64,000 bases of DNA from Cinclus cinclus (GCF_963662255.1 NC_085073.1:1364001-1428000), one strand, 5' to 3'. Positions 35,967-47,867 are shown, numbered from the stretch's first letter. A program made the numbers and translations. The notes: a model not told the origin generated them from the letters alone.

Positions 35967-38900
35967 TGAGATAAGCTAATCACAGCCCACTCAAGGTATG
36001 TCCCATCCTGGGATATCCTTCCAGGGCAAGGCTATGGGTGGAGCTGTGGCAGGCATGTGGGCCTCCACACTCCGTGACTCTCTACACACCCTGAGCACAC
36101 CCTGCTGCTCTCACTGCTGCTCTCACTGCAGCCACACAGTGTGCTCAACAGCTAGTGGGGGTCCTGCTAGCCCCAAGTTTTTTGTTAAACTCTGTTGGGG
36201 TCCACACCCTGAAGAGCTGTCAGGTCTATGTCATCTGCTTCTTTTTCTAACATGATAAAAACTTGCTCAAAATGGTCACCTAAGATGCTAAAGGTTGTCT
36301 TGAGAGCCTCAACCCCAGAGACACAGCCACCTGCCTGGGATGCTTGAGCCAGGACTTCCCCTTCCCATCCTCTTAGTGGGATTTGAACCCCTGGGAGTCT
36401 GTGAGCACCCTCAAGGAGCTGTCCCAGGACACTCTACCTGGGAGGTGTCCCTGGTAAAGGTGCAGGTGGCAAAGCTGTGTCAGGCACGTCCACAAGAAAC
36501 TCAGTTTGTGCTCAGTGCTACTGAGCTCCAGCAGAAGAGCTGAAGCTACTGGGAGGACTGGGAAAGCCCTGGCACCCCTGTATCTGCCAGGCACCCTGAG
36601 GCATTGGGAGCCAGGGGATGGCTTTGAAAATGTGACCCTTGCTAGTGCTGGTGAGGCCAAGTGCTGGGCTAGGGGCACCTGGAGAGTGTTGGTGGGTGGG
36701 GAACTTTTCTCTTGCTTTCAGTTTGCTGTTCCTTGGCTGTATGGCAGGTTTATGTTCTTAGTGAGGATTTTCCAATTTGCCTTTTTTGGTTTTGTAACAC
36801 TGCTGTGGTGCTACACTGATGGTGGGTGGGCTCAGGTGATGCCTCTGGCTTACTCTCTCCAGCACCTTGGTGCCACAGATGCAGGGGTTCAGCCTGTGCA
36901 TCCAAGCTGGTGCAGCCCTGGTGCACACAAACACCTTCCCTTTTTGCTAAGGAGCGATTTGGATTCCACTGAAGAAAAAAAAAAAAAGGATCTTGAGGCT
37001 CTGCTGTCATGTCTCCCAGTGGCTATTGTTACTGTCCAGAGGGAGCTGTGTGCAGCAGGCTGAACCTATCCTCACTTTTTGGAGCCACAAACCCAGCTGG
37101 CTAGAGATGTTGGTACCTGATGCACAACTTCATCTTGATCTAATGATGGTCTGTGACAATCCCAGGTCAATCTGCTTCTACTGACGGCTCCGAGCTCGGC
37201 GCTTAGGGGCTCGCCAGCTCTGTGCCACCCACTGTAGCACAGCCCCAGCCTATTCCACAATGCTGCTGGCCCCAAAGACCCCATCCCACCATGTCCAGGC
37301 CCTGCAGCCTTTGGTCTTACACCATCCCCATCTTCAGAAGCAGCCCTTACACCAGCCCTCTGGGGGTTTTGCTGGGGGTCTTGAAATCCCGGGTGGCTCA
37401 TGCCACCAGGAGCTGCTGGCACAGCATGTCCCGTCCCCCGCAGGAACCACGGCTGGTTTCGGGAGCAGCAGCATTCAGTAGCCGGAGGCATTGACGTGCT
37501 GGGTCTGTCGCTGGAGGGAGCCCTGCGGCAGCTCCCAGACGCTGACACAAGCAGCAATTGAAATGATTGTTAGACATGAAAAAGGTGAAGTATTTCAGAT
37601 GAAAACAGACTCAGAACTGGCTTCTACAGGGGTCCCTTGAAGGGGCCCGAGGATGCCACATTCTCCAGTGTGGTACCCATGGCCCTGAGGCATCGGGTGG
37701 CAGAGACTTGTGCAGCAGGACAGGCAAGACAGAGGCACACAGGAAAGCAGAAGCCGTGATCCCTAGGATAGGCATGATTTATAGCATTTACCATTTACCC
37801 ATTTGTCATTTACCAAACCCTGGATGGTGTCTGCTACTAGCTGGCACCATTTACCAGGCACCTCCTGTAGATCAAACGCACCACAGGGGAGCAAACCCCA
37901 AGTGTGCAAAAAAAACCCCAAATAACTGGCACTGCAGCACTCCTTCACCAGGTTCTATTTGATGCATAAATCCTACCTCAGTCACATCACTTCAGCATCC
38001 AGACTAAAATATGCACTCCAGCATTCACTGCTGCACTCAAGGACTAGAGCAAGTTTTTAATTAGTCAAAGAGAATATTAAAAATGCATTTCTGAATGCAG
38101 GAGTGAGCACAGAGCTGGGTATAATGGGCTGTTTGCACAGTTGTGCTTGGAGCTGTCATTAACCCTGGGATTCCCCCCAGAGAAGCAGGACAGACTGAGA
38201 ACTGGGGCCACATTTAGGTACATCAGGTATTTTTAGGGCTGCTCAGGGGACTAGATCTGTCACATCTCCCCTTCCTGCAACAAGCAGTTTTTCCTCTTTC
38301 TTCCTTCCTTGACCAGCCAGAGAAGCATCTATGATTTTCTCCAGCTCTAGTATATGGAAACTGGAGAAAAACCATAGATGGGATTCAGCGCACTGCTGGA
38401 ATGTACCCCCCCCCCATCACCTGAAAGATCACTGCTCCATCCCCAGCTCCTTTCATTCCTGCATCTATAATCACCCCCATAGAAGTTAAAATGAATACTT
38501 TCGAAGATGACCACACATGTTGTATGAGCAGCTAAAAGGTTACTATTTTAGGGGGGCTTGCCCTGATCAGCTGACTTCATTGAGCCTGGATCATCTAGAC
38601 CTCAGCCTCTGCTCCTTTTCAAAGAGCTCACACACAGGCTGTTCCAGCCACCTCCAAGGAATATCCCCTTCAACCAAAGGTCTGTCATCAGTGAATAAGA
38701 AAACGCAAGACACCAGCACTTGTAAACTTGCTGCCCCACAGCCTGATTCCCAGGAAGAAATTAAGGAGCCCATAAACTTCAAGCAGACTAAAACCTGCTT
38801 GCTGGGCTCTCTAACAGCAATTTAACTCAAAGTTCCATAAAGCTACAGCTGAACATGGATGCCAGAAGGGAGCAGAGTACTCAGGTCATGCTTCCAACAA

Positions 38901-38980
38901 AGACAGTTTACAAATGTAGAGTCCTCATCACAATGCTCCCACACACCTGCCACAGGTAAATCATCAGGAAAATAATCCAG
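35967..38980. other. Intergenic, no gene recognised
   Basis: Lies downstream of the ANGPTL4 3' end. The longest open frame (plus strand, 36,506-37,063) has no recognisable family, lacks a promoter or splice context, and is treated as chance. Short CTGCTCTCACTG repeats occur at about 36,098-36,128. Confidence 0.5.
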
Positions 38981-38984
38981 ACAG

Positions 38985-40364
38985 GACACTTAAAGGCTTG
39001 TTTTTATTAAAAGACATCTTCAGAAAAGATATTGTAGTAAAAAAAAAAAAGGCTTAAAATACACAAACTAGACTTGTTTTCCTTTCCAGCATCAACATTT
39101 ATAAATTACACAACATTGTTATTAACACTGCATTTAAATATGAAAACAAATTGAAACAGGGAATTCATCAACAAGGTCCAACATCCTACAAACAACTATG
39201 TACAGTATTTAGCAGCTAGGAGCTCTAGCACAGTAGTCAATATGACTACATTAGGGCAGGATGCTCGGGAAGCCCCAAGACTGCAGCTTGGCCCGTGAGT
39301 TTTTAGGGACCACTTTTGGCCACCTCTCCCCAGACACCCACCCGAATGCAGAGGTGATGCCATAAATCATGGTACACACCTGATCAAGTGTGGCTCTGTG
39401 GCTTTTGCAGAGAAACCCTGCTGTCCCCTGTTGTAGTACTGGAACACACATGGAGGTCTGGTCCAGTCACACTGCAAAGCATGACGTGTCTGGTGGAAGA
39501 AGGCTGCTCCTCTTTCTGGGGGGCTGACAGTGACAGTAGGGCTGGTCCCACCCAGGGACAGTCCCTGCTCTGTATCTGTGCTGTCCCATGACTCTTCCTA
39601 CCCATTCCCAGCAGCTTTGGCAGGCTCCAGGAAGAGGTCTAGACACAGCTGCCCAAGACCTGGCCCCTCAGGCAACCAGCTGCAAGATCTCACCCATCAA
39701 CCTTAGAGCTGGCAGCAGTTTTCCCAGCTCTCAGCAAATTCCAATATAGCCAGAAATACAGGTCTTGAAAGGGAAGGCAAGTGACCCTGAGGTCCCCTTC
39801 TGCACAGGTCACCCTCAGCCCTCCCACCAAGCCCTGTACCTCTGGGGGACAGGGGCTGCACAGATGGAGCTGATTGGGCTCACTGCCCTCAGCCCACACA
39901 CAGGAAGGAGGCTCCAGGGGCTCTCATAGGAGGGTATGTGGAACATCATTTTGGAACAAGAGTGAATGACAGGACATAGCAAGGCTCTAAACCCAGTGCT
40001 GTGGTCCAGAGCAGTGAGACACTTCACATGCCCCACCTGCCCCAGGCCCAGCTCATCAACACAGTACAGAAATGTTAAGACAGGATAGAAAGCACCAGAC
40101 AATTTGAACTTCTCACAGCAGCACATGGCAGGTAAGAAGACCCTTGCGCATGCCCTGGAGGTCGATCTCCCTCCTGGGGCTCCTCTTCAAGTTCAGGAGC
40201 TCCCATCCAGGGGTTTTGGAAATGTGGAGCTGTTTTACTCTTAGCAAGGAGCAATGTTGTGCCTCTAAAGGGCTTCTAACCAAGGAAGGGGAGGTTGTTT
40301 TCTGTAAACACAGAGTGATGGAGCTGAGGTCCATGCTCCACAGAGAAAGTCTCAAGTAGCAACT
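38985..40364 (-). other. ANGPTL4: ANGPTL4 3' untranslated region
   Basis: Runs from the stop codon to a polyadenylation signal AATAAA at 39,003-39,008 on the minus strand, about 1.38 kb. The last part (39,003-39,240) is AT-rich with ATTTA-like and TATTTA strings, as in many regulated 3'UTRs. The end point is inferred from the signal. Confidence 0.65.
39003..39008 (-). terminator. ANGPTL4: ANGPTL4 polyadenylation signal
   Basis: AATAAAA on the minus strand, the first strong signal in the AT-rich end of the 3'UTR. Confidence 0.6.
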
Positions 40365-40546
40365 TTAGGGCTCTGCTTCCAGTGCTGCAGGTTGGATTTT
40401 CATGATGGTTGACTTCAGGGGGTAGTACCTGCCCTTCCATGTCTTCCAGAAGATGCCCTGCTTGCGCTCATGCCTCTGCCGGGGGATGGAGCGGAAGTAC
40501 TTTCCATTGAGGTTGGCATGGCCACAGGTGCTGAACCACCAGCCAC
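40365..40546 (-). CDS. ANGPTL4: ANGPTL4 coding exon 7 (end of fibrinogen-like domain)
   Basis: Encodes [19 protein letters not shown] through the C-terminal AALEAEP and a TAA stop. The acceptor is CTTGTAG. It includes the conserved Trp-Trp and GIFWKTWKG motifs of fibrinogen-like domains. Confidence 0.95.
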
Positions 40547-43500
40547 CTACAAGGACAATGAAGAGAATTTTAACTCATAGAAATTCCAGACAGAAAAATC
40601 CACATTCAAGGCAGCTGATGCCATTATTTCACCCACTCTTCCAGAGCTTCAGGATCTTACAAGACCACCTCATGTACAGTCAAGGACTTCCCCGTGCACT
40701 GGGGAGTGTTTCACATATCCTACATGACTTCAGGCTGCATCTGCATATTGAGGCTGCTCCTCCTTATGTGAAAACTCCCCTCAAACCTTTCAGCAGCCAG
40801 GGCAAGGGAGGCATCTGCTCTGCTTGAAAAGGTTCCAACCAAAGTGGCAGACAGCAAAGCTGTTATGAAGACAGATGCTTGGGCCAATACCTGAATCACG
40901 AACCCTCCCTCATCTTCACCTTCCCTGTCGGCTCCCTGCACAGTTCTTCCCAAAGAAGCAGCTGTCCCAGGGAAGCAGGGGACAAGAAGGGTTCAACAAC
41001 AAAGGGGTCTAGTGCCACAGGATCTCTGTCCCACTGGATCACCACCAGACAAGAGTTGAAAGGGAAGCACAGATACTGGGGTAGAAGACCTCAGACTGAC
41101 CTGAGAGGTGTTTGGCACAGTTTGTGTCAGCTTTAAGGTCATGGTCACGATCCCGAGTGGAGAAGGGCAGCTGCCTGAATTCCCCAATGGCATTTTCCAG
41201 CTCTCCAGACAGAGGTCCCACCAGGTTGAGTGTGTAGGCTGTGCTCTCACCACCAAGACTGAAGACAAACTGAACCACCTGGGAATTCCCCTCCCAGTCT
41301 TCCAGCTCAATCAGAAGATTGTATTTTCCCTCTTGGACAAGGTGATGTATCTTCTCCAGGCCCAGCCAGAAGTCACCTGAAATAAGACTCATGACATTGG
41401 CTGCAGGGACACAAACATGCCATGAAAAGCAGAGGTGCGAGCAAGCTCCAAAGACAAACAGGGACAATGTAGGACACTGCAGCATTTGAATCAATGTCCG
41501 GCACCTGCAGGACACATCAGGAAGATCAAGCATCCCTGCTCTGCAAGCAGTGTCCCCCCACTTCAAACCATGTCTGTGCTTCAGCACAGAGAGTTCCAGA
41601 GACCAACAAGGGGAATAACTTTTGCTAAGCTTCCCTTATCCCACAGTGAGAACATAGACACTATCATCCACCTACCACGAAGGTCTCCAAAGCCATTCTT
41701 GTAGGCATCCCACAGCTGGTCAAAGTCCACAGAGCCATCCATGCGCCTCTGGATCACTGTCCAGCCACCCTCTGTGGGAAGGGAAAACACAGTCACTTGG
41801 GGTTACCATTTACAAGAGCACCCTGGCAGGTGTTGCAGGACACTGCACGGCTTTACCTGTAGTCATGTCGCAGTATACTTTGAAGGGCTGAGATCCTGCG
41901 GGCTGCACCTGGAAAACGCCACTGCTTTGCTGCCCAGCCAGGAAGAGCTGGTGGCAACCCTCTGGGAGCCCTGCAGGGGAAGGAAACAGCAGCTGAGGAG
42001 ATGGCCACAAACCCCACCTCCTCAGCAGGTTGCTCCTACCATGGCCCTGGCACTTGCAGCCCTGGCAACTGTGCACAGCAGTGGCTGCAGCTCTGGACAC
42101 TGGTGACATTGGCCCCTGACTTCAGTATCTTTAAACACTGTGACACCACATCTTCCCTTTAATTCAAACAGAGCTCCTTGGGTTTTCACACAAGCAGAAG
42201 CCAGGCTTTGGACCAGGCTGGAATGACCTCAGCAGAAGAGCAAGACTCCCCATCGAGGAGGGACAGAGGAGCTTCCCAGGTCCCTCTACACCCACAGAAA
42301 GGAGTGGCCCATTCGGGGTGGGGCAACACCAGGGCCAAGCATCCCTATCCCACATGAGGCTGAAGCAGGGTCAAAGGACCTCAGGCAGAAAAAAATACAA
42401 AGTCCTAACATCAGGAAGGTGGCTGAGCATCCAGCACACGACCCACTTCTCCCAGCAACTGTGGTGGCCCAGCCAGACATCCTGCTGGGCAACCTGCCAC
42501 CAGCAGGCACAGCGCCAGGCTGCGGTTACCCTTCTCCCAAGAAATATGATTGAGGCAAAGGGGGGGTGGACTCTAGGAGCACCAGCTCATTGCAGGAGTG
42601 AATTTCCCAGGGTGAAGCCACACCCTGCTTCATCCCCCCTCCATCCCCAGGGGCTCCCACTGCTTCTTCTGCCCCATGGGGACTTTGCCCAGAGCTGCCA
42701 GCAAAGCACCATTTCAACAGCACTGATAAAAGTCTGTCCAGGAACCACTACTCACAGCACTTGGGAGAGATGAGGCACAGGGAACCTGTTACAACACCCA
42801 AAAAGGCCGCAGGAGGATGTGCAGCAACTCCAGCCCCAGGCTGCTGCACAGTCAAGGGGCTCTTTGTCAGCAAGGACAGGTGCCCCAACCACCCCCAGAC
42901 AAAGGGGGCCTGTTCTCCCCAGGCCAGGGCGGATGGCTTGTAGCTCTGGCTACCCTGGCTCACAGCTGCTGCCAGCATGACCCTGAGACAGGCAAGAAAC
43001 CTCAAGACAAGCCCTGGGCTGTGCTGGGGTGCTGGCCGTGGGGGTCCCCTCACAGTAGCTGCCCCAGGGTCAGGGCTGACACCATGATCCAGAGCAGCAG
43101 CAGGGAGAAGGGCTTCCTCCAACAGTCAGAGGCTTTCTGGGGGCAGATGGAGGGGGGGAAAAAGGGCCTTTGAACTGCCAAGAGCAAAAGCAGCCCCTGC
43201 ATCACCCCCTCCCATTCTCACTGGGTGCTGGGGAGCCTTGACACTGCACTGGGGTGAAAAGCAGAGCCCCAGTTGGAGGAAAGGTCAGGAGGGACACAGA
43301 GGGCAGAAATATGACACTTGCCATCACCTTTCACCCACTTCCAACATATTCCCCCCTTCGCCTCTCCCTCCCCCCACAAAACTTCCTTTCCTCAGCAGAG
43401 GCAGCCCCTCTCCCACAGCCAGTGGTTGCATCCCCCGCAGCCCCAGCCTTACCCTCAGCCCATGACACAGGGATTGAGGGCATCGTGCATAAAGGATCAA

Positions 43501-46500
43501 AACCACACAGACCTCCTCAGCAATGAAGAGGCTGAGTGCATCCTGAATATCCCCATTTTCTGGGAAAATGCAGGCAGAGGAACAAACCAGGCTCAGAGGA
43601 AAGAACGCCCCAACCACCGATGGTAGGAAGGTGCTAGGCTTGCCAAGCTTATCACCTCCTCTCCCCACTGCATCTCCCAGCATCGGTTGGATGGTGCCAG
43701 GCAGATGTTTAGTGGTCCCAGCATGCAAAAGTCAAGTCCATCGCTGCCTGTTTCTCACTTCTGGGGCCTGGCTGCACTCAATCCCTGCTCTCTAGTGCCA
43801 CAGGGACTCTCCAGCAGCTGAATGAGATGCAGCTGCTTGAACAGCCCCTGCTCAGTATTTTTTTGTTTGAGGAACATGCTTGTTAGTTCCAGCTCATGTT
43901 GCACATCCGAATGGCACCAGCAGAACAAGCCCTCCTGACTCCTCCTGTGGTTTTTTTTCCCCTCCCCCTTTATTTAGCCAACCAACACAACAAGGCTGGA
44001 TCTGCCTTAGGCTCCGTGTTCACCCAACAGGATTTCCAGCCACAACACAGCTGAGGTCACTAACCTGGTACAAACACCCATCCTCAGGGATGACAGGGCA
44101 TGCCTAGAGCTGCCTGCATTGCCTCTCCCTCTTCTGCCCCAACCCCATTATTTTGGAGTCTTAGCGCCACAGGGAGAGCATGAGCAGGGCTCTACCTTTC
44201 CCCTACTCGGCAGGCTGCCAGCAAGCTCAGGCTCTGCCCAAAGACATGATCCTCTTTCTGCAAGCTATTAAACCTCTCACTCTCCAGGCAGCTTTGAGCC
44301 TTCAACTTTCACATGCTTGGCCCCATGCCATCCCTGCCCTGAAAAAACTTGTGTTCGCTGGATGCAAATGAAAGGGTCTTTCTGTCAGGGCTGCTGGTGG
44401 AGTTCATCACTGCTCCCCAGGGCCATGCCGGCACCAGGCTCTGCCTGACAATAGCCCGGGAGCCGCCAGCACAAGCCTCCCCAGCTCTGAAAGCAGTCAC
44501 AAGCCTCCTCGGGCAGAGGGCACAGGGCCAGCCTGTGTGCTTTAAGACTTGCCAGAAAACTCACTCAACTTGCTAATGAAAGGAAGCCAATTTGTTTTCT
44601 GTCAGTGACACCAACATCAGGGATTAGGCAAGGAAAGGGGAAGCTCCCAGCTGGTGGGACGGAATCAGCATGTCCAGGGTCTTTCCATCAGGGACGGTGC
44701 AGCACTGGAAGGTGCTGAGCTCACACAGCATCCATGGGGGCTAGAGCTCTTGCTGTCTTCCACTATGCACAACAAGCATTTCTGTAGCAGAACATCCTAC
44801 ATCTGCACCAGCAAGTAGCAAAGGTCCCAATCCATCTCCCTGCACCCCACTTTCAACATAAGCTAAGAGTGGAATCATGGGTTAACACTAGGTCTGTGAC
44901 ACACACTACCGTAGGCAAGTCACAAAGCAGAGCTCAGAAAAAAAACAGGGAAGAGAAGTTCTGAGGGAGTTCCCCAGATCAGAAGTGCTGCTCTGAGTAA
45001 GGTTGACCCTACACAGCCTGACTGAGCTGCACCCCAGGAGGAATTTGAAGCCCAACAGCCTACCTCCAAGCCCTTTGTTCTGCCCACCCAGTTTTCAGAC
45101 ACACCAGTGACAGCTCCAGGCTCCCAACAAATTATCACGCATCTTCCCAAAACCATCCCTACATCAAGCCCTGAGCAGGAATTCCCCATGCCTCCTCATC
45201 CTGCCTAGTTTGTTTTGCTCCAGCTGAAGATCCCTAGACAGGAACGCAGGCAGAGCCAGCACTGTAATCTACCTGACACAACATGACAGCAGCTGCTCCT
45301 GGCAAGCAAACCCTGCAGGGACATCAGTCCCTGTCTGAAGGGAGACTGCAGGACATGGCACAGCTGGGGACACCTGCTCGGCTGCCCTTAGCTCTGCAGG
45401 AGCCCCTCCAGTCCTGCTGCCAGGAGAGAAGATGCTCCAGGCAGAGCCAGGAGTTGCAGATGCAGCATCCACTTGCCTTCCCTAATGCAAATTTCCCAGG
45501 GCTGTGAGCCTCCACTACAACTCAGCACCTTCAGCTAAGGACAGTGTGAGCTGAGACACTTACTTCATGCATAAGCTCTAAATATGAGCCAAGGAAGAGA
45601 GATACACAAGCACACAGCTCTGCTCTCAGGCCAGGGCTTCCTAACCCTCCCCTGTTCCCACAGACAGCAAAGCAGATCCTGCCTGGTGAAATGTGAGCAG
45701 AGGAACAAGAGTTAACTCAAAAGAGATGAGACCCTCCTCTCCTCATCTCAAACCTGCCAACCTTTTTCGACAAATACCTGTTCTCTGGCTTTGTCCGCTC
45801 CCCACTGCATTCCTAACACCAGGCAGGAAAAAGCCTCTTTAATCCTTAAATTCCTGCTGGACTAACACTAGCCCAGAAAGCAAGAATTCTGCCTGTGCTC
45901 CAGAACCCCTCACTCTGGCCATACTGCCAAGCTCCAGGTTTTCAAGCAAATCTTACATCCTGGCTCAGGACAAATGAGCCTTTTGTTTTCAAAAGCTTTC
46001 AACTGCTACAGGTTTGCTCTGGCACAGAGAAGCAGGGTGACACAAGCAGATACTCACTCTCTGTCTGCACAGGCTCCCCACTGCCATTCTGACTCTGGTT
46101 GGTGAGGCTGAGGCTCTTCTTCAGGTTTATCTTCCACTTTGGAGACTGTGTTTTGTTGTGGTGTAGGGGAATTAGTAAATTGACCTTAAAAAAAACAAAA
46201 CAAAACGCACAGCACAAGTCAGAACAGTTTTATCTCAGCTTCTTTTCTACCCCATTACTCAAGGGAGCAGGTCAGCCACACACCAGCCACTCCCTGTGGC
46301 CAGAGCTGGGGCTGAGCTTGCCTAGAAACCTCGAGGAACAGGAGATACCCAGTCTTGGCAAAGCCAAAAATGACTGTGGTTTTTCACACCCATGCTAGCT
46401 AGTTTATTCTGCAGATGAATGCAAACGCAGAGCCCAGGGAGGCTGCTCCCACCCATCAGTTCCTCCTATTGCTCCACGCAAACTCTCTGGAAGCTTGCAC

Positions 46501-47645
46501 GTTGATACCCTCACATCACTGATAATACACTGCAGCACAGGGACCAGAGCTGTGGTCCCTTTGGGGTCCCCAGAGCCAGGGAGCACCAGCACAGCCACGA
46601 GAGCTGGGACAGAAGGGGTGTTCACACCAGGGTGCCCATGCACCAGCATGTAGGGCCAGGCTGGGGGCTGCAGCACAAGACAGGGGCTCACCTTGCTCTG
46701 CAGGCTTTTAATCTGCAGGTTCTGCTTGTCCAGCTTGTACTGCTGCTGTTTGATTTTCTGCAGAAGCTCCTCAATCCGCACGTTCTGAGCATCCATCAGG
46801 GACTGCGAGGGAAGAGCCAGGTGAGCTCCGTAGCTCCGGGAATCTCTGCTATGCGAGACTCCCGGGAGGGTGGTCCTGATGCCCCCAGGACCTCTCCCAT
46901 CTCTTCGCTCGCTGCTCCCGATGTCCCGGGACAGACGGGTTGCCCCCCACCGCCATCGCTCTTTCTCGCAGTCGCTCCCGGTGTCCCCTAGCGGGTCTGG
47001 GGTGTGTCCCCCCCACCAACGCTCACAGCGTCGGTGCCAGTTGCCCGTCGGATCCTATCCCGCTCCACCCGTGCCATGCTGGTCTGGTCCACCCCTCCCG
47101 CTCCTCCGGTGGATGCCGGTGTACCCCGCGCTCACCTGCAGCGCCCCCAGGTCCCGAGCGCTCTGGTTCCCAGCCGGCCGCGCCTGCAGCGCCAGATGGA
47201 CCCGGCCCTCCAGCCGCTCCAGCCGGCCCCGGATCGCGTCCTTGTCAGCAGCCACCTCCTCCAGCCGCTGCCGCAGCGCCTCGGAGAGGTTGAGCAGCTG
47301 CCGGCCGCGGCCCTCCAGCTCCCGCACGCTGCCCCGCAGCCGGTCGCCGCGCTCCTGCGCCTCCCGCGCCTGCCGCAGCAGCCGCCCCAGGGAGCTGTTG
47401 TGGGCGCTTAGCCGCCCGCCCAGCTCCCGCAGCTGTCCCTTGGTGCGCTCCACGTGCTCCTTCAGGCCGTGCCCCAGCTGCAGCAGCCCGTGGGCCAGCA
47501 CGTTCACCTCGTCCCAGGAGGCGAACTGCGCCCGCCGCTCCCGCCCGGCTCCCGCCGCCGCCCGCCGCTCCGCCCCAGCTCCCAGTGCGGGGGCCGCTGC
47601 CAGCCCCGCCGCGCACAGCAGCAGCGCCGCACGCCCCAGCTGCAT
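40365..47645 (-). CDS. ANGPTL4: ANGPTL4, angiopoietin-like 4 (7 exons)
   Basis: Secreted inhibitor of lipoprotein lipase that raises plasma triglyceride. Coding exons on the minus strand are 47,136-47,645, 46,692-46,802, 46,058-46,184, 41,857-41,970, 41,676-41,771, 41,101-41,376 and 40,365-40,546. All junctions are GT-AG and in frame, giving 1,416 nt and 471 residues (human 406). There is a signal peptide (about 1-24). The lipase-inhibitory segment [18 protein letters not shown] (41-58) has Glu46 equivalent to human Glu40. A long heptad-rich coiled coil follows (about 60-207), then a linker (208-250) and a fibrinogen-like domain (251-471) with [12 protein letters not shown]...[11 protein letters not shown] and [14 protein letters not shown]. 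The cysteines and the furin site known from the human coiled coil and linker are absent, while RERR occurs at 35-38. Intron 3 is 3.9-4.1 kb and carries DR1-like sites. Confidence 0.95.
41101..41376 (-). CDS. ANGPTL4: ANGPTL4 coding exon 6 (fibrinogen-like domain core)
   Basis: 276 nt encoding [18 protein letters not shown] through NCAKHLS. It includes STRDRDHDL, the region equivalent to the calcium-binding loop of fibrinogen domains. The acceptor is ATTTCAG and the donor CAG/GTCAGT. Confidence 0.95.
41676..41771 (-). CDS. ANGPTL4: ANGPTL4 coding exon 5
   Basis: 96 nt encoding [20 protein letters not shown] and GFGDLR, a hallmark of fibrinogen-like domains. The acceptor is TCCCACAG and the donor GTG/GTAGGT. 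Confidence 0.95.
41857..41970 (-). CDS. ANGPTL4: ANGPTL4 coding exon 4 (start of fibrinogen-like domain)
   Basis: 114 nt encoding [19 protein letters not shown] through YCDMTT. The first domain cysteine is in LPEGC. The acceptor is CCCTGCAG and the donor CAG/GTAAAG. Confidence 0.95.
43275..43287 (+). promoter_or_regulatory. DR1-like nuclear receptor site 1 in ANGPTL4 intron 3
   Basis: GGAGGAAAGGTCA: a perfect AGGTCA half site preceded by A and a weak first half. Intron 3 of mammalian ANGPTL4 carries a functional PPAR response element, so the position is suggestive. Confidence 0.35.
43324..43336 (-). promoter_or_regulatory. DR1-like nuclear receptor site 2 in ANGPTL4 intron 3
   Basis: On the minus strand GGGTGAAAGGTGA, two half sites each one base from RGGTCA and separated by A. 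It lies 36 bp from site 1. Confidence 0.35.
46058..46184 (-). CDS. ANGPTL4: ANGPTL4 coding exon 3 (linker)
   Basis: 127 nt encoding the 42-residue linker, from [13 protein letters not shown] to GEPVQTE. It carries three N-X-S/T sequons and no R-X-K/R-R. The acceptor TTTTTTTTAAG lacks the usual CAG but has a strong pyrimidine tract. The donor is AGA/GTGAGT. Confidence 0.9.
46692..46802 (-). CDS. ANGPTL4: ANGPTL4 coding exon 2 (coiled coil)
   Basis: 111 nt encoding 37 residues, [20 protein letters not shown] and onward to SLQSK, a clear heptad pattern matching the RIQQLFHKVAQQQ-like region of mammalian ANGPTL4. The donor is AAG/GTGAGC. Confidence 0.93.
47136..47645 (-). CDS. ANGPTL4: ANGPTL4 coding exon 1 (signal peptide, lipase-inhibitory motif, coiled coil)
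   Basis: 510 nt encoding residues 1-170, very GC-rich. The start is fixed by a hydrophobic signal peptide ([15 protein letters not shown]) and a TATA box 46-52 bp upstream. It contains the conserved [18 protein letters not shown] motif. The only cysteine is Cys11 in the signal peptide. The donor is CAG/GTGAGC. Confidence 0.95.
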
Positions 47646-47690
47646 CCTGCCCGCTCCGCTTCTCTACCCGCGCAGCCGCCGCCGCCCGGC

Positions 47691-47697
47691 TTTTATG
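47691..47697 (-). promoter_or_regulatory. ANGPTL4: ANGPTL4 TATA box
   Basis: CATAAAA on the minus strand within a GC-rich promoter, 46-52 bp upstream of the ATG. The transcription start would fall near 47,665 with a very short 5'UTR of about 20 nt. A TATA box suits a strongly inducible gene. Confidence 0.7.
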
Positions 47698-47867
47698 CCC
47701 CCGTGGTGGGGAGGGCGCCGCACCGGCCCCACCCCGCCCACCCGGCCCCGCCGCTTTGTTCGCCCTCCCCGTCGGCCGCGGCTCAGGCATCGTATCCGCC
47801 GCCTGCTCGAGTCTCGTCCGCCCGCGCCCGGGACAGCCTTGGTCCCTGTCGATGAGCCCTGCCTGCC

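Larger units (their letters stand above)
47000..47850. promoter_or_regulatory. ANGPTL4: ANGPTL4 CpG island
   Basis: CpG-dense region covering exon 1 and the proximal promoter. It explains the long but spurious open frames on both strands here. Confidence 0.8.

Noticed and set aside
36506..37063. A 185-codon plus-strand open frame
   Set aside because: No recognisable domain, no promoter or splice context, and it lies in repeat-rich intergenic DNA.
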